The notes: generated by a model not told the origin, from the sequence alone. 64,000 nt of DNA from Ophiodon elongatus (GCA_016806645.1 JACSYO010002005.1:1075001-1139000); one strand, 5' to 3'. Numbered from the stretch's first letter, positions 26,700 to 37,865 are shown. Numbers and translations are program-made.

Positions 26700-27149
26700 T
26701 TTAAAGCAAAATAAAAGCTGTAGTGCTATTTATCAATCTAGATTGATCGGAGTGTTGGTGCAAGTTACAGAGTGTTGGAGATATAGACCGCAGAGATGTC
26801 TGAGATCTCTTAGGACTCAACAGCGAGGTCTCTTTCCATAAACCATGACCCGGTTACTCAAGATAATCCAGACTTTGTTGGGGGCAGTTTCATGTAGGAA
26901 CCATTTTCTTTCTACCAATCAACACCCGCCAAATAGTTAATTGTGTGGGGATTATCTTGCTTTTGACCTTTTAAAGTGTATTTTTTGGCGCTTTGAGCAC
27001 CACAACCCAAGTTCCACGTAGTCCCAATATATTTGAGAGAAGGCAGACATCTCTACGGCTGATATTTCCGAAAAACTAGGCAACTCACGCCAAAACAATC
27101 GAGATTGATAAATAACAGGTACGATTTTGGGGTGAACTGTCCCTTTAAG
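26700..27149. mobile_element. Inverted-repeat DNA element with about 110-bp arms
   Basis: The arms share TATTTATCAATCT (26727-26739 against 27102-27114) and AGAGATGTCTG (26792-26802 against 27044-27054) in inverted order and spacing. The right end reads GGTGAACTGTCCCTTTAA, a terminal sequence familiar from fish DNA elements; the left terminus is eroded. No transposase is present. Confidence 0.7.
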
Positions 27150-27554
27150 TGTTGCTTTGTCAAAATATAAATTTTGGTCCCATTAAATCACTTTATCTGA
27201 TGTGGATGTACACAGCCTCACATTAGAGCTGTGTGTCAAAACTTTAATCTTATTTCTAATTTCATATCCGATGTGCAATGAGTAGAGAGCTGACAATATG
27301 AATTGATAGGCATCTATTGTGTTGGTGTTTAGTTAGGTTTCTCTTCGACTAAAGAAATTCTTAGTAAACTGAATACTCATACAATTTTGTTGGCATATCT
27401 GTAAAACTGAGTTTCTTGTGTTTGTTTACCAGAGATGTGCTCAGACACATTTATAGAATGTAGGCATTCAGCATGAATTCTTTTTTTTAAAAATCAAGTA
27501 CTTGACTAAAGAAGTCATAACCATGAAAACACACAGATTCAGAGAGTTCCTGAC

Positions 27555-27687
27555 CGTGGTAGTGATGTGCTGAGCTGGAGACGAGGTAGGGAGGGAATGA
27601 CCTCCACCAAAGAGCCACTGGTCTTCACACTAGGCAGACCCTCCAACAGGCAATCACTGGTCACTCCAAACACCGACGTGTGGTAAC
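27555..27687 (-). CDS. trappc9: trappc9 exon e12 (residues 465-508 of the fragment)
   Basis: The exon encodes GYHTSVFGVTSDCLLEGLPS, then VKTSGSLVEVIPSLPRLQLS and TSLP, with an Arg codon split after CG. The acceptor is GAGCCCAG and the donor GTCAGG, which has a weak +5/+6 context. Length 133 nt, phase 1 to 2. It corresponds to the end of one Ig-like domain and the linker to the next, and matches human TRAPPC9 through V-E-V-I-P-x-L-P-R-L-Q. Confidence 0.95.
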
Positions 27688-27861
27688 CTGGGCTCAGATG
27701 CAGGTTAAAGAAACGTTTAGCTTGACTGGATCATGTTTTGAGGAACAGAAAAGCCTACAGTTTCTGATACAGCGATATAAGCAACAAAAGTCACAGTTAA
27801 CCATCTTTTTTTTTTTATGTGCAACATCTGAGCATTGGAAGAGCTGTTCAGTTGGACTCAC
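27688..27861 (-). other. trappc9: Intron between e11 and e12 (174 nt)
   Basis: This is the shortest intron of the window, with a GTGAGT donor and an acceptor ending GAGCCCAG. It contains one run of A residues in transcript sense (T-run near 27808-27817) and no insertion. Confidence 0.9.
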
Positions 27862-27988
27862 CATTGACAGTGATGTTGCCAGCTGTACGCGGGACGCCAA
27901 CCAGAGTGACGGGGTACAGGCCAGACTCCGCAGGCAGGGACAGCCCAGCAGGCAGGGACTCAAACTCCACTCCAGATGTCAGCAAACC
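27862..27988 (-). CDS. trappc9: trappc9 exon e11 (residues 423-464 of the fragment)
   Basis: The exon encodes GLLTSGVEFESLPAGLSLPA, then ESGLYPVTLVGVPRTAGNIT and VN, ending with one base of a Gly codon at GTGAGT. The acceptor is TTGTTTTCAG. Length 127 nt, phase 0 to 1. The alternating hydrophobic strands and the L-P-A-x-S-G-L-Y-P-V-T-L motif fit an Ig-like domain. It lies only 174 nt from e12, the shortest intron of the window. Confidence 0.96.
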
Positions 27989-29811
27989 CTGAAAACAAGA
28001 TCAGATAGAATGATTATATCAACTAATGACTATAATAAATGCCGTAAATAAATACATATGTGTAGAAGCAAAACGTTCATTAAAGAATAAAGGACAGAAA
28101 AGTAAAAATCCATTTTAAACAATCTATTGAAAGCTCTTGGCTGAGATTTCAAAAAGTTGAGATGATGAGAAATGTATAATTTCCACCTGTACAAATCTTT
28201 ACTTCCTGTATGGAAGAAAAAAAACCTTCATCACAAAGAACAACAATGTGTTCCAACAATATGTGTACAGAGATCAAACCTCTAAGGTCTTATTGGACTG
28301 TAAGTGCACTCCCCTCTAACACGGCACCCATTTGTTCTCCCTTCGAGAAAGCAGAGTGATGTGCAGCTGCCTGATTCTCTGGCAACAGTCCAGGGTGGAG
28401 CATCCTCATCGTCTTCATCTAAACATGATTATCTTAAATATTAAATCTCTGTCTGCGTTAGATGACCATTTCCATTGGAGCAATGTTGCTCTCCACGGTA
28501 AACAGCCCCTTGAGCAATGTGTGCCTGAGAAGTGATTGAGAGTGAGCAAGATAACAGCGAAGAGGGAAGAGGGATAAGACAGGTTTCTAATTCAGCAATC
28601 CAAACTCCCACTGGCTGTTGTGGGGATCAGAGTATTCCACGCCGAGGATTTGCATCAGGAACTGTTGAGCTGGTGGTCCAAAGAATAATCCTGGGCCCTC
28701 AGATGAACATTTTTGTAAGTGAATTTGAATCAGAAATAATAAATATAAAAAACGTTTTAAATAATTGCTCACGGTATAATTCTTGTTTAACAACTTTAGG
28801 TCCTGTTTTCACATTTTTGGCCTTCAGTATGATGATCATTACTGTATCATCACATTGTACTCACCAAAGTAATGCCGAGATCTGGGAACAAGGCCAGACA
28901 AGCAGGTTGTTTCTTTGTGTCGGACTTATTTTTAGTGATGTCACCACATCCCCAGATCTCAGTCATTAAATTGTTGAAATCAGCGTCAACATTACTGATA
29001 GGAAGGACAACAAAAATCAACTTCTAAAACTACTGAAAATAAGACCGAGGTTGTGATGAAGTCCCGAAAGAGCAATCAAGCCTTCTTGACGTCCTGTGGT
29101 GATGTCACCATCTACCTAACCTAACCACTTGTCTTATCTGAGCTCTGAAGTGCTATGTAGAGAGATACAGTGGTACAATAAGGGAATATGTATGTGATGC
29201 CTTTACTGCCCTGGTGAAGATAGTGGCTTCTCCAGGAACCATACATATTGTTACATTACTCACGCTTTGTTTAACCAATCCAAATGTCGTTTCTTAAAGA
29301 AGATCATTCCTATGGAAGTTAGTGGGCCATGAAGTCAAAATGGCTCGACTGCCGATTGAGAAAATGACCCGGATCTTCAGCCAATATTTCAAATGAACAA
29401 CAGCCTGAAAATAATGCTGGATTCGGGTATTATTGCAGTTCACAACTTTTAAGACCTACTTGTACTTTAAAATGATCCGCTGATTTACAGACAGCTCTTT
29501 CCCAATTTAAGTCAATGGGAAATAGTCAACAAAAGCCACAAAAAAAAAAAGGTTTAAAGCCAAAATGCAGCTTGCTCATTTATTCATTTAAAGTCCAGTG
29601 ACACAGCAGAGGTTCCATGAATTCTTCCTATTTATTTAAAAATCTGGGTAGTGTGTTTAAGCTGCAGGGGTGGGGACGCCGGGGATGTTGGCAATAATGC
29701 AGCGTCCCAAGGCAAAAAGTTGAAACTGAATCAGCTTTTGGGGAAACACAACCCAATGTCACGGTGCATTAAGGATGGGAATCACAGAGTGGTACGAGAT
29801 GAAGAAATTGA

Positions 29812-29946
29812 ATTTATCCTCGAGGGTTCGGAATATCTGCCGCAAAATTCACAGCAATATATCCAGCAGATATTTCAGTCGAGACCAAAGTGGTGGACCA
29901 ACCATGTGACCTACCAACGTTGCCTTCCCTAGAGCCACGCTGGTAG
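29812..29946 (+). repeat. Fragment, probably of the same repeat family as 12.3-12.6 kb
   Basis: The words CCAGCAGATATTTCAGTC, GACCAAAGTGGTGGACCA and CCTAGAGCCACGCTG occur in the order expected for the 3' part of that family. The link to the 12.3-kb copy rests on recalled full-length copies, because the two fragments overlap little. Confidence 0.5.
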
Positions 29947-30604
29947 AACAATCACAGCCGAGTCCTGAGAACTCTCGGCTCCAACCAGAACCACAAGAAC
30001 GGCCTTTCGACTAGTTTTCTCTCCCCAACACGTCAATTTTAGTTGCCCATAGACATCAATGTGAGAAATTTTAACTTCTAACTTTTGTCCTTACTTACAT
30101 TTGTGCAGTTCTTTCACATGGAAATGTTATTTGATAAGACGCGTGAAATTAGCTACCTCAGCAAGTCCGAGAACAGTGTGGCGGTTCTTACAGGCCTGGG
30201 ACTTCACGTGCAGGATCCCAATAGGCGAGGATTAAAAAGTTGTATTCATGAACACAATTGAAAGACGGTGTAAAGTCGTTAAATTGGCTGCGGTGACCAA
30301 AAACAGGCCACGTCACCTCAGCCTCATTTGCAGTCAGAAAAGCCCTCCATGTGGCTTTGAAGTCGTCTTTGAATGTGCACTCATGCCCCCCCTCCGAACG
30401 ACGTTATTTACATTCCCAGTACACACCGCCTGGTTGCACGAGGCAGACGGAGGTGACGTAATGACTGCATCAATCCCAGACACTACCTCACTAGAGGGAA
30501 GGCTGTACGAAGAGCTGTGCCTCAGGTGCCACAGCTGTGATTTAAACTCTCCTTGCGTTCACTTCAGGACATTATTTGCCGTTATTGGATGGCAGAAGTA
30601 CCGA

Positions 30605-30790
30605 TATTAACCTATTGAAACAGCTCATTTGCATTCAGCCTTGGAAAGGTTAATTAGCCTGTTTCACTAACAGTAACGACTGGAGCATGTGCATTGTGTC
30701 GTTGACTTCATTGTACAATGCTGACAGTGTGCAGTTAACCTTTAGATTGGCTTTAACTAATGCCATGATAATGGTATGATTATTATTAAT
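30605..30790. promoter_or_regulatory. Candidate intronic regulatory block with an octamer site
   Basis: A perfect POU octamer ATTTGCAT at 30627-30634 and TAATTA at 30651-30656 lie in non-repetitive sequence. Function is inferred only from motif content. Confidence 0.2.
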
Positions 30791-31191
30791 GATTACGATT
30801 ATTTCTTTGTTATGGCACATTAGTGCACATCTGAGAGCAACAACAACAAAAGAAAAGTCATGCTGAGAAAGCCAGACATAATAAAAAGACAGATTCCCAA
30901 GACAGAAATTCCTCTTTGGATAAATTTGGCTAAAAATGTCAACACTACACATTAAATAAAACACCAATTTCTTGCAGTTTCACAATCATACAATATTAAG
31001 ATATATAGTATTTTCTTGCTTTATCTTTACTGCAAATACCTCATCTGACCTAAGCTTAGCAAATGAGAGCCAAAACTAAAAGCATGATTTGTCATTTTGA
31101 GAAAAAGCAAATAAATATTCCACACGGGGAGAAAGAAGTATTGGACGGTGACCCCTCTGAGAATGAAAGGGTGGGGGCTGGGGATTGTGAT

Positions 31192-31210
31192 AAAAAAAAA
31201 AAAAAAAAAA
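31192..31210 (+). repeat. Poly(A) run, 19 nt
   Basis: An uninterrupted A run in the e10-e11 intron. Confidence 0.95.
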
Positions 31211-31347
31211 GCACCACTTTAATAGAAAATCAATAAAGCACAAAACAAAGCTGGGTATTAGTGCTGAAGTTGAGTGGTGACTGAGGAGGAGCGCCTGTCT
31301 TGCCAAACTACAGGGTCACCTTGGTGACGGAAGATGGAAAAGTGACC

Positions 31348-31348
<1 letters not shown>

Positions 31349-31390
<42 letters not shown>
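31349..31390 (+). repeat. (TG)n microsatellite
   Basis: Twenty-one TG units followed by CGTGT. Confidence 0.97.
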
Positions 31391-31396
<6 letters not shown>

Positions 31397-31914
31397 TCAG
31401 AGAGCTGCTTCATGCACTCCGGTCTAACGGCAGTCACTTTGTCTGGGGTGCAGAGGAGCCCTTGCCAGCTTGCGTCACCCTGCCCGTCTCCACCTGCGTG
31501 ACTCTACAACACCACCTGAGGTGCCCAGCTGCCGCGGAGCATCAACCTCCATCCGTGACCTGATCAATTCACCTGCAGGTGAGAGGAGTTAACGACGTCC
31601 TCGTCACCGTTTGACCTCGTCTGCTTGAATGTTTCACCTCACACGGTGACTCTCTCGCTCACACATTGCGGGAAGTCCTGTCACGCACTGAGCTTCAGGG
31701 GGCGCCGTGTTCGAGTGCACACGCCGAGGATGGTTCTTCTGGCTTTCGGAGGTTTTGGCTGTTTAGTGAATTCTCATTAGAGTCCTTCTCTTGCTGAGCC
31801 GGCGGACTTCCTGCTGACTCCCTCAAAATGCATGGAGGCCATGGAAACAAGACAGGGCTCTTCAAAACATTTTTTATGCTAATTTTGATAATACTAAGTC
31901 ATTTAGGATTTTTC

Positions 31915-31933
31915 TTTTTTTTTTTTTTTTTTT
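31915..31933 (+). repeat. Poly(T) run, 19 nt
   Basis: An uninterrupted T run in the e10-e11 intron. Confidence 0.95.
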
Positions 31934-32870
31934 GTGACAGTCTGAAAAAAATCTTCAGTGTCTTTATGTCTTTAGTAATGTGTGACCGGCATTTCTGACA
32001 GGGGCCACTACTCCAAAAATACTGTTCAGCCCAGAAATATTAATGTGGACTTGAATGCAACCAACCTTTGTTTTCATAATCAATAAAAGAAATGTTGATT
32101 GATTTTTTTTTAACAGCAGCTTCGTCTATAAATCAGAAACAATAATGAAGATTTATTCCGACTTGCAAACCCATGATCTCCTGTTCCAGAAGCCTCTCCC
32201 CAGACAAAACGCTCTATGAGATCTATTATTTTAAATTACAAATGATATAGTTATAGAACATTTAATGACACTTTTTCTTGTGCAATTATTTATTTTCCTT
32301 ATTTGTTTGTGGTTGATTCCCTTTGGACACAACATTTGATGTCTATACTTACTTTTCTCTGCGGCCGGCAATAGCAAATGTTTGGATATTTATTGATAAA
32401 TTACTAAAATGAATAACGGGTATCAAACTTGTTGTAGAAATTGACCCACTAATAATTGTTGCACAAATGTATATGTCAGTGAGCTTCACACCGAATTACA
32501 CCGCAGCTTTCAGATGAACCCAATTTCTTCGGGGTTGGGAGGTTACTGAACACATGCACGTCGTGCATACATGAATGAAAATTGTTATGCGAAAATAAAT
32601 ACACGCACTGACAAGTGCTTTACTATTAGCTGATTCTCTATTTAAGGAACTTAAATACACAGAAAAATATACATTTAGCTCCACCTAAATTTCTCAAATG
32701 AGTTTTTCCAGAGGAACCAAGCTCCTCATAGTTCCCCGTATTTTGAACCCTGCTTTTTTAAGTCTCAGTATTTTAAATTGTAAAAGGCCAACTACTGTAT
32801 ATTTGAAGGGTTGAATCCACACTAGCTAATTAACATAAATAAATGCACAGCGACAATCGCTCTGTGTTTC

Positions 32871-33040
32871 CTCCTCCGGCTCAAACACGTTCCAGATGTT
32901 CCAAACCGGAGGTCGCCTGCATTCTCCGCGTCTCTAACGGCGCGCGCCGTTATCCGACGAGGCCGGGCGGCGAAATCCACAAGCAAGACCTGTCCAAGTC
33001 CGTTTGGCGTCAGCTCCGCGACGGCCGCCACAATTAAGAG
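32871..33040. promoter_or_regulatory. Intronic CpG-dense cluster
   Basis: I count roughly two dozen CpG in about 170 bp, in an intron that is otherwise CpG-poor. It contains the perfect 16-bp palindrome AACGGCGCGCGCCGTT at 32936-32951. It could be an unmethylated orphan island or an intragenic promoter (inference). Confidence 0.4.
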
Positions 33041-33955
33041 GCCACTGTCTCCGTTCACACTCTGCCACGAAAACCTCCACGGCAATTTGTTCTCGACTGT
33101 CCGAATAATTAAAGGCAACATCCCTTCTGACAGGTAGTACACAGCGTGAGATCCGGCGTCTGCCGCATGCCATCTGAAAGGAGGCCTCTTCCTGCTGGCC
33201 TTTTAGTGCGCCTGGTGAGTGCTTTGCATTTCAACGAAGTCCCACATCAGTGCATTCACAAACAGACACAGCAGTGGGCAGGAAGAACAGCCTTTTACCT
33301 GATAATCTTTTGCACCCTTGAACTTGATAAAGTGGCTCAACCGGTGTGTGTTTGAAAAGGAGCAGTAAAGGAGCGACAGAGTCCACAAATTAGAAATGGA
33401 TGTTGCGGAAGGGTCCGTCTGCACTACAGTTGACGGAAAGGTTCTGATCTTCAAAAGGGACTTCACCAAGCAGCTTTTAAACAGTACAATTAAATTGAAG
33501 TGCCTGATGTCTGATGGCTCTTTTCAAACTTTATCTTGCACAGAAAAGGAGAGCGAATGGCTTCATGCTCACCTCAATACGGAACCTATCTGGCAGGATG
33601 GGGTGTAAAACCATAAAAGTAATGGCACTAAAGGGGGTGTGCCTCTCCCTAGTGATGTTTTCTTATTGTCAGGAGCTAGAAGAGTTTGGTCTCACCATTT
33701 AGTACAATCATTACGGTATTAAACCCTCAAAAAAGTTTTTAAGGGACCTTAATTAGGCAATCCAGGATGACCACAAAGCATCATCATGGTGTGTGCAGAG
33801 GGACTGTTTGTATTATCGCTGCAGTCAGCAACCACCTGTTTTCACAAAGCTGTGTTTAGATATTCACAAATTCTGATTTATCAAGTATTGAAATTCTCCT
33901 TCAAAGCAAGTCGTTGCAGCATATTTGAAGTTTAGGTGTAATACATTTCACTGAC

Positions 33956-34041
33956 CATGTTCTCCACACGAAGTTCGTAAGGCATGGGGTTGTAGACCAT
34001 GAGCTGCACTTCACAAACGTCTCCTTGAACCCACTGGAAGT
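33956..34041 (-). CDS. trappc9: trappc9 exon e10 (residues 394-422 of the fragment)
   Basis: This short exon (86 nt, phase 1 to 0) encodes DFQWVQ, then GDVCEVQLMVYNPMPYELRV and ENM. The acceptor is TTTTGCTAG and the donor GTCAGT. The V-C-E-V-Q-L-M-V-Y-N-P-M-P strand pattern is typical of the Ig-like beta-sandwich region of TRAPPC9. It was located by looking for the peptide expected between e9 and e11, because the exon is too short to show as a long open frame. Confidence 0.95.
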
Positions 34042-34305
34042 CTAGCAAAAGAAGAAGAGACACAAATTCATTAAAATAGGAGGTCGGTGGTATAAAACCT
34101 ACCGGTAGTTAATCAGCTGAGGAAAATACACCATTAGGCTACATTGCTATCACAGATCAAATGCAACAGTCAGTCATAGACGAAGTCTATAAAATTAAAA
34201 TGTTTCCTGATTAATTTAGAACCAAACTGAATAATCAGTTCCTGCTCATCCAGTTCATGTTACGCTTCAGTAAAGCTGTACCCGGTTTCTTTAAAGCAAT
34301 GATGT

Positions 34306-34720
34306 GACATCTTGGGAAATACGCTCATTAGCTTCAGAGCCGCTAATTGGATGTGAAGATTGATACCATCCTCATATTTTTTTGCTCAATGGAAACCCAC
34401 AGCCAGTTAGCTTAGCTTAGCATAAAGACTTGAAGTAGGGAAGAGCAGCTCACCAGCTCTGTTCAAAGTAAAAATAAAAATCTTCCTGCTATTCCCCTTA
34501 AATTTGACTAAGGTTGTATCTTGTTTGTTTCATCATATGCAAACCGAAATGTAAAATTAACAATTTGTAATTTTTCAGGTTACTTATGTGCAAAACTAAG
34601 CTAATAACCTGCTGACTCCAGCGTTATAATTAGCGTACAGGCATGAAACATAACAGCAGTGTTCATTTTTCCCCGCTTGACTCTCGGCGAGAAAGCGATT
34701 GAGCGCATTTCCCTAATGTC
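34306..34720. mobile_element. Inverted-repeat DNA element (MITE-like), 415 bp
   Basis: The two ends are imperfect inverted repeats of about 30 bp starting GACAT and containing GGGAAATRCGCTCA. The interior carries the AGCTTAGCTTAGCATAAAGA motif, which I recognise from a very common teleost interspersed repeat. There is no transposase, so it would be non-autonomous. The superfamily (possibly hAT) is inference, and no target duplication was resolved. Confidence 0.8.
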
Positions 34721-34947
34721 ATATTTCCGACTGGAAACTCAAAAGACTGGAACTAGGGCTAAAGAGCCAACCAGAACTTTAGAATGCTCATGTTATAATG
34801 TTTCATCTCCTTTGTTTAATAGGTGAAATTATTTATTTTTTTAAATGTCCATAATAATTACTTTTAGGGCATTTGATTGACACATTGAATAAGTGACATT
34901 GCGGTTCATGGTGGGCGTCTCCATCCCGGCACCATTGGGGCGTTCTA

Positions 34948-35050
34948 CATGGGACTGTTTCTTGGCCCAGAGCAGTAACTTCCTGTCGTCCGACCACCAG
35001 CTGAGACTCCAGGAGGTTACCGTGCGCTGCCAAGAAAGAGTCTGGCACAT
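34948..35050. mobile_element. Short hairpin repeat next to the 34.3-kb element
   Basis: GGGACTGTTTCTTGGC near 34950 pairs with GCCAAGAAAGAGTCTGGCAC near 35029-35048, separated by about 65 bp containing TAACTTCCTG. The same words occur inside longer teleost copies of the neighbouring repeat family (recalled, not searched). Confidence 0.5.
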
Positions 35051-36105
35051 GACTTCACATAGAAGCAACACGTTTGTACGGATGTGCCACAACACTGCAC
35101 AGTGGTTTATGATACTACACCACAGTTATCACCATAGCAATATTTATTTTAATTTTAGAGCAGCATATTAATGCCCATTCAGTCGTCACATATGGGTGTA
35201 ATGTACTGATGTACACATACTTTGGGTCATGTAGTGTATATACAGTTAATACACTGGGAAAAAAATCATATTCATTATATATTAATAATATAATTAAGTG
35301 ACAGGACATTTTCAATGAGTCATTGTTATTTCAGAGAATGACATTTATGAAGTTGTTGTTGTGATGAGCCAACAGAAGGGATAATGAGGTCAGAAATATT
35401 GTTGGACCTAATTAAATGGTATCCGGAGAATGTGAACCGCAACAGTTAGCTTTGCATTGCATTATGGGTGCTGTATTCAAGCAGAATGTATAAGGGTCAA
35501 ACAACCTTTGAGAAAATCTTGGATTTTAGAAAAAGTCACGTCTTACTTTTAGAAAAAAAAAAAAAAAAAAAAGGGAGATTATAGCTCTACACTGCAGTAT
35601 CCATGTTCAGTCCCACTGTAGATATACCCATCTCCATTTTGAGCTGCAACATATTCGATGGTTCAATTGGAGAGTCCATTGTTGTGTACATAGACTTGCA
35701 AAAGAGGGCCTGAAAATCCCACCTCGACCCTGGGAGGAAGAGATTTCTGGAAGGCACACTCAAGCCAATGCACCTTGGGAAATTAAGTCAGTCAAAAGAA
35801 AGATATCTATGATATGGATGTCTGGAATCCCCCACACAACCTTAGGTCTGGCTCACAGGCATGCTCTCATAGTCAGCCAATTAAGTGTGAAACACACCTC
35901 AGAAAATAGAAAAAACAGAGTGGATTGCTGCTATCTTATTTATCTTGCCTCAGTCCTAACTCCTCAAGTGGCCATTGAGATTCAGCAGAGATCTCCAAAG
36001 GCTTCAGTGCTTTCAGACTTTCTCGTACAAGGCAATAATGAATGTTTTGAGGCAATGCATGGCTGCATGGTTGGGTAAGCATTGCCTTTGTTTGGTTCCT
36101 TATAA

Positions 36106-36474
36106 AAAGGTGCAATGTGTAAGAGGGGCCAGCATTTCACCTCTACTACCGTCTACTTCACGTGTCGCGTCAGCCTATAGTTTGGGTCGAGTTGCGTCGA
36201 GACAGTCACCCCCGGGATCAGACCCCCGGGATCAGACCCCCGGGACTGGGGTTCACGCTGGCTGAATTTGAGCTAACTTTGAGTTCTCTCGGCAAAGTCT
36301 TCTTGTAGCGGGGAGGAAGAAACGAAAATACAATTTGCTTTCTTGTTTCTGCCACTTTGGATTTATTCCAATAAAGAAAAACTACCAAAACGTACACAGA
36401 CCCCTGTACCGTCAACGTGATCGAAAAAAAAGCTCTACTCCTTTTCTAATTCTGGCCAAACACATTGCACCTTT
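36106..36474. mobile_element. Inverted-repeat DNA element with AAAGGTGCAATGTGT ends
   Basis: The element starts AAAGGTGCAATGTGT at 36106 and ends with its exact reverse complement at 36474, about 369 bp in total. The interior contains a 14-bp tandem repeat with three CCCGGG sites. It has no coding capacity, so it is a non-autonomous MITE-like element. No clear target-site duplication is visible. Confidence 0.75.
36208..36246 (+). repeat. 14-bp tandem repeat, about 2.8 copies, CCCGGG in each
   Basis: The unit ACCCCCGGGATCAG is repeated exactly at 36208 and 36222, with a partial third copy at 36236. It lies inside the inverted-repeat element at 36106-36474. Confidence 0.9.
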
Positions 36475-37113
36475 GGAGGAGAAATAATTTCCTCAAACTG
36501 TCTCTCATGTGCTGTGAAAATTATCTTTTAGATGAGAGAGAACTGACGATGTTTACTTGCGTTACCGCTCAATCTTTCATACTGAATAATACATACGCAC
36601 TACGGCTGGGCATTGGAGCAAAAGTCGTACATGTCAAATGAAGCGAACCCAAAGCAGGAGGGAATGCATTCCAAGGCAAACGAAAGCAGAGCTTTCAAGC
36701 CCGTGTTAAAATTACGAATAATTAGCACCTCAGACGGAGACTTGGGAGAACATTTGGTTAATACTGTAAATAGAAGAATTTAAATAGTTTATACAAAAAA
36801 AACGTAGCTCGAGCCAAAATGATTTTGTCGAAAATAGTACGAGAGTGTGGCCAATTTGTGAATCATTCGAGCCGGAAAAAGATGATAATTTGAAAAATGG
36901 GCACTGTGAACACATGCAATACACAGGTGGTCAATCAGGCATGAGGCGTACCGGTGATAGGTTTACGATGCCGACCTTGTTTTCACAAACCACATAAATG
37001 GAGTTTGACCGGGCGCCTTCCTGGCATTTCAACCAGACGAAATGCAAAAAAATAACAATAATTGTGTGTGGCCGTGTTGCAGAGCTTTCTGTCGGTCTGA
37101 TTGCACAACACCG

Positions 37114-37581
37114 TCTCACGGCAGTTCCTGAAATAGTCGCGATATGCAATCTATTGGTTTTGTGCCGAGTGACACAAATTGTCCATTTCTTTTGTGTTGC
37201 TCGGCACAACTTCTTTGTAGGCCATAAAACCACTAAGTTAGTTTTAGGAAAACCGTTCCGAAGCTTTGAGACACACGCGGTCGAAACCCGGTCTCGTGCT
37301 TTAAAGTACGGTGTTTGTTGGACCCACACACCTCCCCTCCTGCCCATCATAAGTGCTCTTTCTCTATATTTAATACTGCATCACCAGCTATGAACGTTGC
37401 ATAGTCCCGTGGATGCATATCATCTGTGTGACCACCACGAAAAAAAGGATCCTAATTATGACTTCCAATTGGTACCGTTTTCGTGCGGAGCGACTCAAAA
37501 ATAAAGAAAATGGACAACTCGTGTACCTGTACACAAAACCAATAGATTGTATTTCCTCACTATTTAACGACGTGCCGTGAC
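37114..37581. mobile_element. Foldback element with about 90-bp inverted arms
   Basis: Arm 37114-37205 is the inverted counterpart of 37481-37581. The best core is an exact 18-bp match, CAATCTATTGGTTTTGTG (37147-37164), inverted at 37532-37549. Similarity extends outward through the CACGGCA words and inward through TTGTCCATTT. The centre contains a piece of another repeat (CCACTAAGTTAG). It is probably a non-autonomous DNA element in a composite repeat block running to about 37845. Confidence 0.7.
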
Positions 37582-37865
37582 ACTGGGCCGGAATGCAGCA
37601 ACCTAAATGGCCAGATGTGTTTTTGCCGACCATGGATGTGCTGCAAGAGCTGGATACCACTACACTGGACTCCAAGACGGCGTCCATTTATTTGAATAAA
37701 AATTGCGAGCACATAACCCAAAAAGGTTTTCTCGCTCTCTGGTTTTCTTCCACATTGTGCGCCCCACTGGATATGCCCATTAGTTTTTCCTGCCAGCTCA
37801 GTTTCGTTTGGCCCCCCCAAAAAAAACAAACTTTTAGGCTCTGAAAAAAACCCTCAAACTTAAAA

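Larger units (their letters stand above)
23473..27554 (-). other. trappc9: Intron between e12 and e13 (4.1 kb)
   Basis: The intron holds two small inverted-repeat elements, at 25641-25872 and about 26700-27149. The remainder, including 23.5-25.6 kb, shows nothing I can recognise. Confidence 0.8.
27989..33955 (-). other. trappc9: Intron between e10 and e11 (6.0 kb)
   Basis: The intron contains a teleost interspersed-repeat fragment at 29812-29946, a candidate regulatory block near 30.6-30.8 kb, poly(A)/(T) runs, a (TG)n tract at 31349-31390 and a CpG-dense island at 32.87-33.04 kb. No coding region was recognised. Confidence 0.8.

Noticed and set aside
28532..28969. Open frame of 145 codons on the plus strand
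   Set aside because: No recognisable family and intronic position; one hydrophobic stretch is not enough support.
36208..36246. Short tandem array considered as CRISPR-like
   Set aside because: The 14-bp units have no spacers, and the genome is vertebrate.
36998..37393. Overlapping open frames on both strands of 130-140 codons
   Set aside because: They fall in the foldback/interspersed repeat block and have no coding signature.
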